Shown one piece after another: positions 1 through 10,472 of a stretch of 64,000 bases of DNA. The stretch is from NCBI RefSeq assembly GCF_902686445.1, contig NC_062222.1, forward strand, positions 135,539,035-135,603,034, read 5' to 3'. The DNA comes from Sciurus carolinensis. Taxonomy: Eukaryota; Chordata; Mammalia; Rodentia; Sciuridae. The notes below the pieces were generated by a model that was not told the DNA's origin, did not search any database, and saw only the letters and a list, made by a program, of their open reading frames with translations. Every line of letters begins with the position of its first letter. Positions within the stretch are counted from its first letter, which is position 1. The translations under genes were made by a program, and so were the position numbers.

Positions 1-187
1 TATAGAAGGAAAGAAAAGCAGAGAGGCAGAAACAGACGTGGGAGGCCGAGGGAGCCTGCTGGAGAGGCTCTGGCCGAGGAGAGGCAGTGTAGGCCTGGCT
101 CTTCTGAGTTCTCCACCTTGGGGCCGCCTGGGGCTCCCCAGGACAGGCGCGCTGGAGACCTGGGCTCCTCCAGAAGCTCATTTTGAG

Positions 188-302
188 CGTACACGTACAC
201 GCACACCCTACACGCACACACGCACACCCACCACGCGACACACAGACACATACATTCATGGGTGTGTACAGGCGCGTGCACACAGACACGCCTACACTCA
301 GA
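188..302. repeat. Degenerate (CA)n-rich simple repeat
   Basis: Runs of acac/cgcac/cagaca alternate over about 115 bases, broken by acctac and by a ggtgtgtac interruption near 260-270. Imperfect, so old or decayed. The open frames across it are by-products of the repeat. Confidence 0.8.
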
Positions 303-1134
303 CGGGACCCGCCAGCTCCACACTGCTGCCACGGAGCCCTGCGACGGGTCACTGGCGAGGAAGAGCTGAGCTCACAGATTCCGAGGTTAGGGTCCCAGCC
401 TGGGCAGCGCTGGCGTTCTGGGCTCCTGGTGAGGAAGGGCCTGGCGGGGCGGCAGCAGCAGTCACGTCCTGAACCAGGAAGCAGGTTGAGAGACCAAGGC
501 CCGTGGGCTTCCCAGGCACTGCCCCCACCACCTCAGGACCTTCTACGAAGCCCACCTCTTTAGGTCCACACCACCTCCCAGTACCACCACCCTGGGTCCC
601 AAACCTTTATATGTGGACCTTTAGGGGTCACTATCCATATTCAACCCAAAGCCCACACAGGCCCACCAAGCAGAATGTTGAGGTGCAGGCATGGGCGTGT
701 GTCTAGCGTGCATCCCCCAGCCTGCTGGGCAGTGCGTGCGCAGACTCAGACACACTGGGTGTGGTGTGTCGTGGAGTGTGCCTGATTCACAGCACACACA
801 ATGGAGGACAGAGGTGAGTAGAGTGGATGGAGAGCCTAACAGCAGCACACGGCAGGTAAGGGCAGGCTGCATGGCTGTGTCTCTTGCCTCTCCACCAGGG
901 ACCGGGGGCATCCCCCACACCCCTGCTTGAGACGGGTTCCCAGGAGTCTCACTCTTATGCGCCACCCCCAGCCTCCTCCGGCCCTCTCTCTCCACCCTCT
1001 GGGGGCTCCTCCTGACCCTTTGATGGCTGAGCCAGCGGCAGCAAGCCAGGTAAAGAGGCACTGTGTGTCACCAACAGGGCTGGTTCTCGCCAAGGGACGA
1101 CTCCAGAGGGCACCTTCGGGAGCGCTCTGAGCAG

Positions 1135-1560
1135 CTTGCTTCAGGAGCGTCTTGCTTGATTGGCAAGTGGACCCTCTGCTTTAAGGGCTGCAGAGTTGAA
1201 GCAAAGTAAACACAGAGATGATTAAAATTCATGGACTAGCTGGAGGCTGGCTGCTCATTAAAGAGCCGAAAGTGACATGGAGTTATGTGATAATAGCTCA
1301 TGGTGTCCCTCAAAGGAAGATGCTGGGTAAAATTGAGCAGGAGCTGCAGAGATTACAATCCCGGGCACGACGCTGCCTTCTCATGCCTTGAGGACCCGTC
1401 ATGATCTGCTGTCTCGTTCCACACTGCCAGCCCTGCACGGCTGCGTGCAGATTCACAGGGAGAAAAATACTTGATTAATAGCAGACCAACCAATTTAGGG
1501 TCCAGACTGCAACAAATCCATTTAGGAATTAAGTGAGGATGAGATTTCACATATGCGTTT
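1135..1560. other. Non-repetitive, AT-balanced block; possible conserved noncoding element
   Basis: In contrast to the GC-rich flanks this block has no recognisable repeat, few CpG and several TTAAA/TAAT-type motifs (for example gattaaaattcatgg near 1217 and gctcattaaag near 1252). That texture is common for conserved noncoding elements, but nothing in a single sequence proves conservation. Confidence 0.25.
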
Positions 1561-1774
1561 GTCTGTTTGAATGTTCAGGAAGAAATTGGCTTAGCAGGGT
1601 TTTTGTTCACTCCTTAAAGGTATTCTTTTGGAATCTTTTTCTTCTTTTAAGTCAGTGAGCCTCCCAGATAATAGCACAGTAGAATCCTCAGCAGGAGTTT
1701 GGGTTGGACAGTAGATGCTCATGGACGATTGTTCTGCCCTGGTGTTATTCTGGGTTCCTGTGTTGGTGTGGGGA

Positions 1775-1980
1775 ATATGCTGACCAGGGTCCCTGATGCC
1801 ATGGAGCTATCAGCAGTGTGGGGACAGCCTCACCTCACTGAGAAGGGACCTTTAACTAAAACTTCACTGCTAAGAGGAAAATGGCAGGTGAAGATCTGGG
1901 CAGAGAGTGGTGCAGAGAAAAGCCCAGCAGAAGCAAAGGCCCTGCGGCAGGAGCAAGGTTAGCAACAGGCAGGCAGTAGC
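1775..1980 (-). repeat. L2 LINE fragment, antisense
   Basis: The + strand reads like reversed L2 3' sequence: ccctgatgccatggagct near 1792, then gtgaagatctggg near 1887 and caaaggccctgcggcagg near 1936, in the order expected for an antisense L2. Confidence 0.65.
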
Positions 1981-2059
1981 CATGTCCAGCACTGTGCCTG
2001 CCACAAGCAGGGACTCAGAATAAGTAGTTGCTCTTTTCAGGAAAATGCAAGAGTTAATT

Positions 2060-2200
2060 AACTCAGTTAGTGAGTTTTGGCTCCAAAGTCTAGTCCAACT
2101 CTGAGACTCTGGGCAAGCTGCCTAACTTCTTTGAGCCTCAAGTTCGCTGTTATTGTGATGTAAGAATCATTTCTGGAATTCTTGAAGATGATGCTTCTGT
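2060..2200 (+). repeat. MIR SINE
   Basis: The MIR core is visible: ctctgggcaagctgcctaac followed by ttctttgagcctcaagttc and a run like the end of the MIR body. Diverged, as usual for this ancient mammalian SINE. Confidence 0.75.
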
Positions 2201-2882
2201 GTGAAGCCTTCGTTGTCTGTAGACAGCTTCGTGAAGGACGCCATTTCTTTAAAGGAAGTCTCTATTCATTGTGTACTAAGTAGGCGTGCTTGGCTCGAGG
2301 CCTGCTTTGGAGGACTGTGCTGGCTCCCGGGATGACCATCTAAGAGCCAAGTGTCACGGGAAGTGCAGGCTTGCTCACCATGGCTTCAGAGCCTGGGCCA
2401 GAGCTTGCTGACCACCTGACAGATGGCTCACTTGCGCTTCTCGGCAGTGACGTCCGATTGGGTCCAGCAGGGGCTTCCCCAGGCCTTTCCACATCCATGG
2501 GGTGCCCCAGCCTCCTGGCCTCCTGGCCTCCTCCTACTGAAGGCACTAAGGTGCAGAGGTGGTGGGCTGGTCCTCCACTCGTGTTGGCGTCTCCTGACAC
2601 TGCAGCCTCTCCAGGACTCGGAAGAGGGCTGGTGTGTGTGCGCGTGAGCAGGGGTGGTAGTGTGGTCAGGGAGCCCGTCTCCTCTTAGGATTGTCCCTGG
2701 GCTTTCCCGCCCCAGGCCCAGGCTCCATCTTGCCTGGGTGTTCATTCCCTCCGTCCTCCACCGCCCTTCTCCCACACCCACTTGCAAACCCTCCGGGAGC
2801 TCCCGGTGCCCCCAGGACAGCACCAGCAGCTGCAGGGTGGGACGGGAGGCTCCTCCCGAGGCCGCATTCCTTGTGGGTAGAT
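2201..2882. other. GC-rich intron with no recognised feature
   Basis: Unique-looking GC-rich sequence. Overlapping open frames occur on both strands without a family match, codon signal or splice sites that I can support. Confidence 0.5.
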
Positions 2883-3065
2883 GGCCACCTCGTCCCTGTG
2901 TCCTCCCAAGTTCATCCCTCTGTGTCCTGAGTTCCTCTTCTTATAAGGACACCAGTTGGATCTGATGGGTCACCCAGTGACCCTGCTGTACTGACCTTTC
3001 AGAGGTCAGCTGTCCACGTGGGACTTAGCTATGGATTTTGAGGAACACAGTTCAACCTACAGCAC
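2883..3065 (-). repeat. MLT1-type MaLR LTR fragment, antisense
   Basis: Signature pieces in order: ccctgtgtcctccc, cttcttataaggacaccag, and a gaggaacacagttcaacc end near 3050. This matches reversed MLT1-like LTR sequence. Only the LTR part is present, with no internal retroviral sequence. Confidence 0.65.
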
Positions 3066-3129
3066 TAACTTCTTAGTGCTCTCTTAGGGCTTTATCGTCA
3101 CATAGAATAGTGGGCTCGTTTGGACATGA

Positions 3130-3577
3130 GTGTGTGGGGTACGATTAGCTGCCCTTCAGTCCCTCCCCCACTCCCTCTCCCCGTCCCCCTTCCTCTGCTC
3201 AACCGGCCTTCATTTTATTTATTTATTTATTCTGTAAATTAGTGATGAACGTGGGGGCGGAAGTCCCCGTGTGCCTTCACTAGTGCATTGGGTAATTTGG
3301 TGCAGCTCCTTCTGCACTTCCTCCCTTCCCGTCCTCCTCCCTCCCCGCCGCCCCTTCCTCTGCCCCAGGACCTCCCTTCTGTTTTCATGGGATCCGCCCC
3401 TCCTTTTGTTCTCTCTCTCTGGCCTCCACTTATGAGAACCACCATCCAGCCCTTGGCTCTCTCACTTCGCATGAGCTCTCCAGTTCCACCCATTTTCCAG
3501 CGAGTGCCATGATCTCCTTCCTGTGCTGAGTGACGCTCCACTGTGTGTAGGTACCACATTTTCTCTATCCCTTCGGC
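3130..3577 (-). mobile_element. 5'-truncated L1, 3' portion, antisense (first part)
   Basis: A pyrimidine-rich stretch with (TTTA)n at 3213-3231 is followed by the reversed end of L1: ccacttatgagaaccacc, ctctccagttccacccattt, and taccacattttctctatcc near 3552. The 3' UTR here has the sciurid-like polypyrimidine texture. It is broken by the SINE that follows and resumes at 3709. Confidence 0.75.
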
Positions 3578-3708
3578 TCTTTTTTAAAATATACTTTTAG
3601 TTGTCGATGGAGCTTTATTTTATTTATTTATTTTATGCAGCGCTGAGACTCAAACCCAGTGCCTCACCCGCACCAGGCAAGCGCTGTCCCGCTGGGCCCC
3701 TGCCCTCC
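3578..3708 (-). mobile_element. Sciurid-type ID-like SINE, antisense, inserted in L1
   Basis: The + strand shows a ttttttaaaa tail with (TTTA)-like tract, then gcgctgagactcaaacccag, tgcctcacccgcaccaggca and agcgctgtcccgctgggccc. This is the reversed tRNA/ID-derived head typical of squirrel genomes, A/B-box region included. It splits the L1 at 3130-3880, so it is the younger of the two. Confidence 0.8.
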
Positions 3709-3880
3709 CCTCCTCTCTTGATGACGGCTGGTTCCAGAACTTGGCTATTGCAAATGGGCCCCCATGAACATTGATGTGGCTGTCACCATGCTGTGCTGAT
3801 TTAGCTCTTCTGGATAGATCCCGAGGAGTGGGACGGCTGGATCAGATGGCACTTTGAAGCATGTCATTCAGGGCCATCGG
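3709..3880 (-). mobile_element. L1, antisense (second part, beyond the SINE)
   Basis: The reversed L1 resumes: agaacttggctattgcaaat, ccatgaacattgatgtggct, and ccgaggagtgggacggctgg near 3821. These follow directly from the piece ending at 3577. Confidence 0.75.
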
Positions 3881-4261
3881 TCTCCTGTCCCTCACTGTCT
3901 TTGTCCCCTCATCTCTGTGATGTCCTCATACATCTCAGGTGAGCACTAGCAAGAATTAGCTGCCACTCACAGATGGAGGTGGGGAAGGGCCGTTTCTCGG
4001 TGCCACAGGGAGGCCTGCTCCCTCCAGCTCAGCTGGGCACTCCGCAGGGCCACGCTCTTGGACAGAAGGGGACTTGCTGTGGCGCCATCTCTTATACAGT
4101 GACTGGAGACAAGTGTTTTGCAGTCAAGTGCCTGCTGTGTGAGCTCCTATGTGCTCCCTTTAGGGGACTGTGGGGAGCTTGGGGTGCCAGCCCTGGTGGC
4201 CCTGGAGGCTCCCAAGTCCCCTGGGAAGTGGAATTCAGGTGCCGATTTCCCATCCCGGCAG

Positions 4262-4682
4262 GCTTGTTGCCAAATGTGGCAGCCAGGGTCCCAGAGAAGC
4301 AGAAGCAGAAGGATGTTCACCTAAGTAGAGAGACTTGTTTAGGGACTTGGCTGGCACAGTTACGGAGGCTGGCCAGCCTGGAGTCTGCAAGTGGACTGTT
4401 GAGCCAGGGCCCAACCGAGAGCTGCTACTGCAGCTCAGGTCTGAGGGCCACCTGCTCCTGCTGCAGGACTCCATCCTCCTCAGGGAGGCCAGCCTTTCCT
4501 TCTCTTCGGGCCTTCAGCAGATTAGATGAGGCCCACCCACAGTGCAGGGGGCCACCCACTTTTCTCAGAGTGCACCAAATTTAAGTGTCACTGCGTCCCC
4601 ACAGTCCCTCACAGACACATCCAGAGGCATGTTTGTCCACATAGATGGACACTGCAATCCAGTTGGCTGACATGAAATCAGG
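4262..4682 (-). repeat. Old ERVL/MaLR-type LTR, antisense
   Basis: Pieces in order: ccagggtcccagagaagcag, ttagggacttggctggcac, ccagcctggagtctgcaag, gggccttcagcagattagat, gaggcccacccac and gttggctgacatgaaatcag. This is the order of a widespread reversed mammalian LTR; the subfamily name is uncertain. No internal coding region is attached. Confidence 0.6.
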
Positions 4683-5109
4683 GGTCACACCAGACAACCC
4701 TCAGTTGGGAAGGTCCTTCCTGGGCCACTTCCACAGGTCTCCGGGGCATCTGTGCTCTCGCCTTCAGCACGGATGTAGACGAGGGTCTTGAGCGCAGCCA
4801 CAGGAAGGGGCTGGCAGCCATTCCCAGGACCCTCCTGAGCGGGGCAGTCAGCTCTGCTCTGAGCCCCACTGCGCAAACGCAGAGCCGAGCAGGAGCCGGC
4901 AGGTGTCCGGCAGGGCCTGGGTCTCTGTCCTGCAGGTTCCTCGGCCCCACGGGCTCCCCGCCCGGCGCTGCTCTTCCTGAGTGCTCAGACCACCACAGGA
5001 CAGAGGCAGCACTGGGCAGTCATCTCTCCTCCCAGAGCCTAGGGGGGTCAGAGTCCTGAGCAGAGTTGGCTGGGAAGTTGCAGCCCGACAAGGAGTTTCT
5101 GGAAGATTC

Positions 5110-5235
5110 CCTCAAAGCAGTTCTCAGGTCTGGCTGCTCGTCAGCCTTCCCTGGGGCACGTTGAAAACTCAGAATCCCAGGATCCGCGGGTCTTGGTGAG
5201 CTGTGGAGTTGCCATCGGCAGCGCTCTGGACCTGC
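5110..5235. repeat. Possible MER5-type hAT DNA-element fragment
   Basis: agttctcaggtctggctgc, ccttccctggggcacgttg and actcagaatcccag resemble the left half of MER5A, followed by a weak ggagttgccatcggcag. Heavily diverged. Confidence 0.4.
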
Positions 5236-5379
5236 AGTCGGGACGCTGACCACCAGGGCTGGCCCTGTGGGCACTCGGTCTCCACCAGACACCCTCTCCA
5301 CAGACAGGGGCCATTCCCAAATGTCTGATGCTCAGTGTGGTTGACACGCACTATTTTCAGGGTAAATGGAATCCACGGT

Positions 5380-5480
5380 AGCTGGCATTTACTTATTTGT
5401 CCCGACACACTGTGATTAGTAATGATAGCATTGAGGCCTAATTGAATTAGGCTAATGAGGAATGCTAATTGGGTGCCTGC
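5380..5480. promoter_or_regulatory. Cluster of homeodomain cores around a perfect palindrome
   Basis: Six TAAT/ATTA cores lie in 55 bases (5415, 5420, 5439, 5446, 5453, 5466). Two of them form the perfect 17-base palindrome gcctaattgaattaggc at 5436-5452, which contains TAAT-TGA-ATTA, the P3 spacing known for paired-class homeodomain dimers. The surroundings are non-repetitive and AT-richer than the flanks. A regulatory role is inference. Confidence 0.35.
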
Positions 5481-6014
5481 CTTTTGGCACCGTGGTGGCT
5501 TTGGCCAAGTTGCTCGTGCCCGCCTCATTAGCCGCCATCTCCCGTGAAAGGGCAGCCCTGCTGTGGGGCCTGGTCTCCTGCTGTGACCTTGAGGTTCCCA
5601 GGCCCTGGGCAGACCCACCCGGCTGGTGACAGTGGTGCATTTGCCCCTCCGTCACCCGGCTGGAGCTCCAAGGCCAAGCACACCCCAGCCTCAGCAGATG
5701 CTCTGGGTGGACAGTGGAGGCTGGGAGCACGTGAGGCCCGGGGCTGTGGATGGTCCCAACTCCAACCTTCGTCCCTCCACCGGAGCCCTCGGCTGCTCCC
5801 TCCATGGCCTGCACGCTGGGCCACACCCGTGCACTCCATCCCAGAGTCCTGACTCGCCTGGGCGGTCGTGCTGTAGACCCCTCTGCAGTGGGGGCGGTAA
5901 GCCCGCAGAGAGCGTGGCCACATTGCTCAGTCACAGGCGGGCCTCGCAGTCCGGCTGTGTTCTCACGTGAAGAAGAGCTTCCCACAGAGGCTCCCATCCG
6001 CTGACTGACACTCA

Positions 6015-6060
6015 GAGGGCGAGGGTGACTCGCCTGGCGTCACACAGTAGAGGTGGAGGT
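6015..6060 (-). repeat. Short MIR-like fragment, antisense
   Basis: gggtgactcgcctggcgtca, cacagtagaggtgg is the reversed MIR core (stands for acttgcccaaggtcacacag). Too short to place ends exactly. Confidence 0.45.
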
Positions 6061-6754
6061 TGGGCCCGGTCAGAGTGGCCCAGAGCCACCTCCCTGCGTG
6101 CCTCTGGCTTCCCGACAGACACCTGTCTCCCAGGCCTTAGGCTTCGGGCTCTGTCTTCCCTGCTGGCCTCTCTGTCTCCCAGTCAGCCTGGCCAGCGGGG
6201 AGCAGGCGGGGATTCACGTACAGCCCGCTCACCGTCGGCCAGAGGAGCAGGAGCGGGCGGCTCCCCGAGCCACGGCCAGGCTTCTTAGCTCGTTCCTGAG
6301 AAACAGCATTCCCAGACCGCTGCCGGGGCACAGACGCAAGCCTGCGGTTCACAGAGGAGGCGTCCAGGCCCAAACGATTGACAGTCCCAGCCATACCCGG
6401 TGCTCATGGCCAAGGCCCTCCACAGACGCCTCTTCCTTGACGTGTAAATCCAAACTTCCATGCCAACACCCGGTGCCGGCAGCCTTTACTTCCCTACTTG
6501 TAAAGAGCCTCCTCCAATTCTAAAGCACCCCTGAGCTGAGCGGCCTCGCCACCCTCCCCGGGAGCCTCTGCCTTGGTGACCGCTGAGCGTCGCCAGTGTC
6601 TCCTTCTGGACACCACTGACTCTAATGGCGGCCTCACTCTGCAGCGTGAAGAGCCCTCTGCACGTCTGCTGAGCTCCTGAGATTGCCAGGGAGAAGCCAA
6701 GGTACAGGGCTGAGAATTCCAGTGGGTGGCGTTTCCAGCCTCACCCTCAGACGT

Positions 6755-6830
6755 GGCTGGCTCTGCACCTCTGCTCCACTCCCCAGGGCCTTTGCACAGG
6801 GCGCCTTCTCCCCACGTTTGGATTTTCAAG
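6755..6830 (+). repeat. L2-like fragment
   Basis: ccagggcctttgcacagg followed by gcgccttctcccc matches the L2 segment cagggcctttgcact...cttcccc. Short and diverged. Confidence 0.4.
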
Positions 6831-7284
6831 TTCTCTGGAAACAGGAGTTTCAGGGACGTTCAACCTCATGCCCCTTGTTTACTGCCTGGAGGTCCCGTGA
6901 CGTGTGCCAGTTGCCACCTTGGGATGCAGTTGACGTCCATCGTCCCCTCACACTGCCAGCTCCCTCCTCTTTGGCCTCCCCAGTTTCACTCCAGTGAGCA
7001 GCTCAGTTCACACCGGCTGCGGCTGAGGCTGCACCTGAGGCTGGGGCTGAAGGAGGCTCAGGGGGACCAGAGCTGGAGCTGTGTTCCAGGCTTTTCTCTG
7101 CTGTCCGTATCTTCCACGGATAAATTCACAGCACCTCCGAGCCGGGAGGGGTTCAGTTTCCATCAGAAGAGCGACCAGGGTGCGGGGGGCAGCCTGAGCT
7201 CCCTCGCCGGGTGCGCCCCCCTCTGGCTCACTACTGGTGTCTTTCTGCTCACCTTTGACTCTAGGAGGTGGTGGGAAAATGGCA

Positions 7285-7391
7285 GTTGGGGAGCCAGAGA
7301 GCCTGGGCTTGAGTCTGGAGCCTGGAGAAAGGTCCGCTGGCCTTCCACGCCTTGCTTTCCTTTGTCCGTGGAGATAGCAATGGTAACTGCA
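7285..7391 (+). repeat. MIR SINE fragment
   Basis: gagagcctgggcttgagtct and ctttcctttgtccgtggaga, tagcaatggt follow the MIR order (complex head then the cctcagtttcctc-like segment). Confidence 0.55.
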
Positions 7392-7477
7392 CTGGGTTGA
7401 ACAGTGTCCCCAAGGTCGCGTCCTCCTGGAACCTTAGAATGTGGCCTTATCTGGAAACACAGGGATCCTGCATGGTT
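7392..7477 (+). repeat. MLT1-like MaLR LTR, first part
   Basis: actgggttgaacagtgtccc, cttagaatgtggccttatct, ggaaacacaggg is the start of an MLT1-like LTR in sense. It is interrupted at about 7478 and continues at 7985. Confidence 0.65.
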
Positions 7478-7984
7478 AGGAGGGATACTTTCTAAGATGC
7501 CGACCGATACTGTGCATACTAATTTTCCTATACACACAGACCTCTGATAGTTTAACTTATAAATTTCTCTCTCTCTCAAAGTATCTTACTATACTGTCAC
7601 ACCCTTCTTGTGACGAAGTGATGGTATGAGGCCCGTGTGATGGGATGAAGCAAGGCGAGTGGCGTAGGCACCTGAGGTGGCATTCGGCTGCCACGTAAGG
7701 GTTGTTTACACGGCGCTGCAATGGTGCACCTGATCACTGGAGGACTGCTCAGTGACCACGGGAAGGCAGCATACACAGCATGGACACACTGGCCCAAGGG
7801 GTGGTTCACATCCTGGGCAGAGGTCAACAGAGCGTGGGATTCCATCACACTACTTACAGTGCAACTTAGGTTTCATGAGTAATTTTTCTCTGGAAATTTC
7901 CGTGTACTGTGTTTAGGCCAGTTGACTGAAGGTGACTGAGGTTAGGGAAAGCAGAGTGGAAGGTATGACGTAGCTGCTTAAGGT
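7478..7984. mobile_element. Tigger-like (pogo class) nonautonomous DNA element inside the MLT1-like LTR
   Basis: Characteristic pieces: gggatactttctaagatgcc, cctatacacacagacctctg, atagtttaacttataaattt, ctctctctctcaaagtatct, and acccttcttgtgacgaagtg with ggtatgaggcc. These are in the order of a Tigger-family MITE-like element. I could not locate clear inverted-repeat ends, so boundaries are set by where the LTR match stops and resumes. Confidence 0.6.
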
Positions 7985-8164
7985 AGCTCAGACTGGATTA
8001 GGTGGGCTCCGAACCCATGCAGCTGGTGTCCTCGCAAGATGGAAGTTTGGGAACAGAAGCGGACATGGGAAGAGGCCCAGCAAAGCTCTCTAGCTGCCAG
8101 CCATGGGGTTCCAGGGATTGTGGCAAGTGCTGGACCAGGCCAGGGTCCTCCCCCAGAACTTTGA
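7985..8164 (+). repeat. MLT1-like MaLR LTR, second part
   Basis: The LTR resumes: cagactggattaggtgggct, agctggtgtcctcgcaagat, gaagcggacatgggaagagg, and ccagggattgtggcaagtgc. This fits what follows the piece ending at 7477, so the DNA element landed in an already present LTR. Confidence 0.65.
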
Positions 8165-9340
8165 GAGGGAGTGTGGCCTATCCACGGCCTGAACTGGGGC
8201 TTTGGTCTCCTGAGCTGAGAGACAACGTGTCCCTGCTGTTCAGGCTGCCTGGCTGGAGGCTGCGTTAGAGAAGGTGGGGAGACGGCTTCTCTGGGCTGCT
8301 GGGCAGAGCTGGCCCCCGCCCCGGTCACTCTCCTGTCGCTGCACGTCAGCCCTGCTCACGGTGTCTCCTGGCCCCGCGCCCGCCTGGACGCCATCCCCTG
8401 TCCAGAACGCACCCTCGGCCCTGCGCTCTCCCCCCTTCCACCTCGCCCTCTGCACCTGTCCCCATGCCCCTGGCTGCCCTTGGATTAGGGAGTCTCTGGA
8501 AGTAGAGGTCGTGGGTCTGAGCCCAGCCCACTGTGCAGAGGCTTGTGGGGCTCGGCGGGTTGGTTCCTGCCTCTGGCTGCGCTTCCTCCGGCTGGAGAGG
8601 AAGGGAGGCTTCCTCCTGTGGTTCTCCAGGGACTTGCGGGGATATTGGAGACCACGGGGCCTGGCCTGCAGTGACAGTGACCTCGTGGGCCGTGGTCATT
8701 GCTCAGCGGCTGGTGCCTTGGTTGGGTTTCCCAGAGGGCTTCCCAGAGGCAGCTCCGAGCAAGGATTGGAGTGCAGGCCCTGGAGAGGCGAGGGGATCCC
8801 CAGGGAGCAGGGGCCGGGGAAGGGCAGCTGTGAGGGGCGTCTGCCCAGACCCTCAGGGACAGTGCCCACGGCAGCCTCAGACTTACCCTCCCACCTGCCG
8901 AGGGAGCTGGGGTACCAATGCTCCCGTCCCATCAGTCAAGGCCGAACACCCCGATTCCCTGCTGGTCGGCCTCACGGGCTGCAAAGTGGCTCTGCCGGCC
9001 AGAGGGAGGCCACAGCAAAGCAATGCGGGGCTGGGGATGGAAGGGCAGGTGTGCGCTGCTGTGGGGAGGGCGACAGCAATCAGCTGGGCACAGACAGCCG
9101 CGGTCCCTGGTCCCCCTCCCGCCTCCCCCAGGGCTGTGAGCCGCTGCCTCCGTCTCCGGCCCCGATGCTCCTCCCCAGAGCCTAGACAGTGGCTGGTACT
9201 CAGTGCGAGTTCTGCATAAGGGGGCAAAGCTGGGCCGACTCTGCCCCTGGAGGACACGGGGCGGTCGCAGTTGGCGGGAGCTGCGGGGCCAGCGGACTTG
9301 CCCCGGGTGGAAGCGCAGCCACCCTGCTCTCCTCAGCACG
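8165..9340. other. GC-rich intron just upstream of the exon, no recognised feature
   Basis: High-GC unique sequence. It contains the longest open frame of the window (303 codons from ATG at 8274, + strand), but its predicted protein is low in typical domain features, has no family I recognise and is overlapped by long frames on both strands, as expected of stop-poor GC-rich DNA. Confidence 0.5.
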
Positions 9341-9532
<192 letters not shown>

Positions 9533-9924
9533 GGCGCCGCCCGGGCCCTACGGAGCCCCTGGCGCACAGAGGGAGCGGTGGGGGCACCGGTGTGCTGACG
9601 CATCCTAGGTGGTTCTCTTGCACTCTGATGCTCTTACCTGATGAATCAGGGCTGAACAGAGTGGAGAGGTTTGTGTACCTGAGAAACCACGTGGCGTGTG
9701 ATCAGAGAACGCCAAGTAGCGTCTTCCAGGGCAGTCCAGCGGCTAGAGAGCCCCCAGAGCTCTGATGGCAAGGACTGCCCGAGCCCACATCCCCCTCCGT
9801 GCGCATGGCTGCCCAGCATGGCTGTGCCGAGCCCATGGCCCATAAAGCCAGCCATGCTGCACTTTCCAGAACCCTCTTTTGATCCCAACTCATCCCTGGC
9901 CATGATCTCCACTTTAAATCTGCA

Positions 9925-10010
9925 TCCTGGAATCCCCACCCTGCTGCTGGTTCCCTGCCTCTGGGCCTTTGCAGGCAGCATCTCCTCTTCCCGAAGTGGT
10001 CCGTTGTGTC
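9925..10010 (+). repeat. L2-like fragment
   Basis: ctgctggttccctgcctctg and ggcctttgcaggcagc, atctcctcttcccg resemble the L2 segment around cagggcctttgcact. Weak. Confidence 0.35.
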
Positions 10011-10244
10011 CTGGACTCCTCCTGGGTCCTGGCCAACTCCTATGCATTCCTGGAGTGCAGCTGAGGAAACCCCGGGCCTTCCGAGGCCCACAGGCCGGGA
10101 GGGCACCCCTGAGGTTTCTCCCTTCCTCTGTGTTGACACAGCACAGACTTTACCAGCGCTCGCCACCTTATTGGTTTACTGATCTGTTCTAAGACGAGCT
10201 TGCCCCTTGGAAGCAGTGCTGCAGGTGCTCTGGCTCTGGGCGTC

Positions 10245-10472
10245 CACGTGGGGGGCTCCCTGAGCTGGCGTGGTGGACACGTGGGGGGCTCCCTGAGCTG
10301 GCGTAGTGGACACGTGGGGGGCTCCCTGAGCTGGCGTGGTGGACACGTGGGGGGCTCCCTGAGCTGGCGTGGTGGACACGTGGGGGGCTCCCTGAGCTGG
10401 CGTGGTGGACACGTGGGGGGCTCCCTGAGCTGGCGTGGTGGACACGTGGGGGGCTCCCTGAGCTGGCTTGGC
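10245..10472. repeat. 33-base minisatellite, seven near-identical copies, each with CACGTG
   Basis: Copies start at 10245, 10278, 10311, 10344, 10377, 10410 and 10443. Each unit begins cacgtgggggg, continues ctccctgagctggc and ends gtggtgga. The second copy has gtagtgga, and the last loses its final bases (gcttggcag). Near-identity points to recent expansion or homogenisation. Because 33 is divisible by 3 all frames stay open, giving 11-residue peptide repeats on both strands that need not be coding. Each copy carries the palindromic E-box CACGTG. Confidence 0.97.

Noticed and set aside
8274..9185. Longest open frame (303 codons, + strand) just upstream of the kinase exon
   Set aside because: Stop-poor GC-rich DNA with equally long frames in other frames and on the other strand; no domain, no splice support and no family recognised.
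10245..10472. CRISPR-like regular array
   Set aside because: Units are directly contiguous with no unique spacers, and the DNA is mammalian intron.
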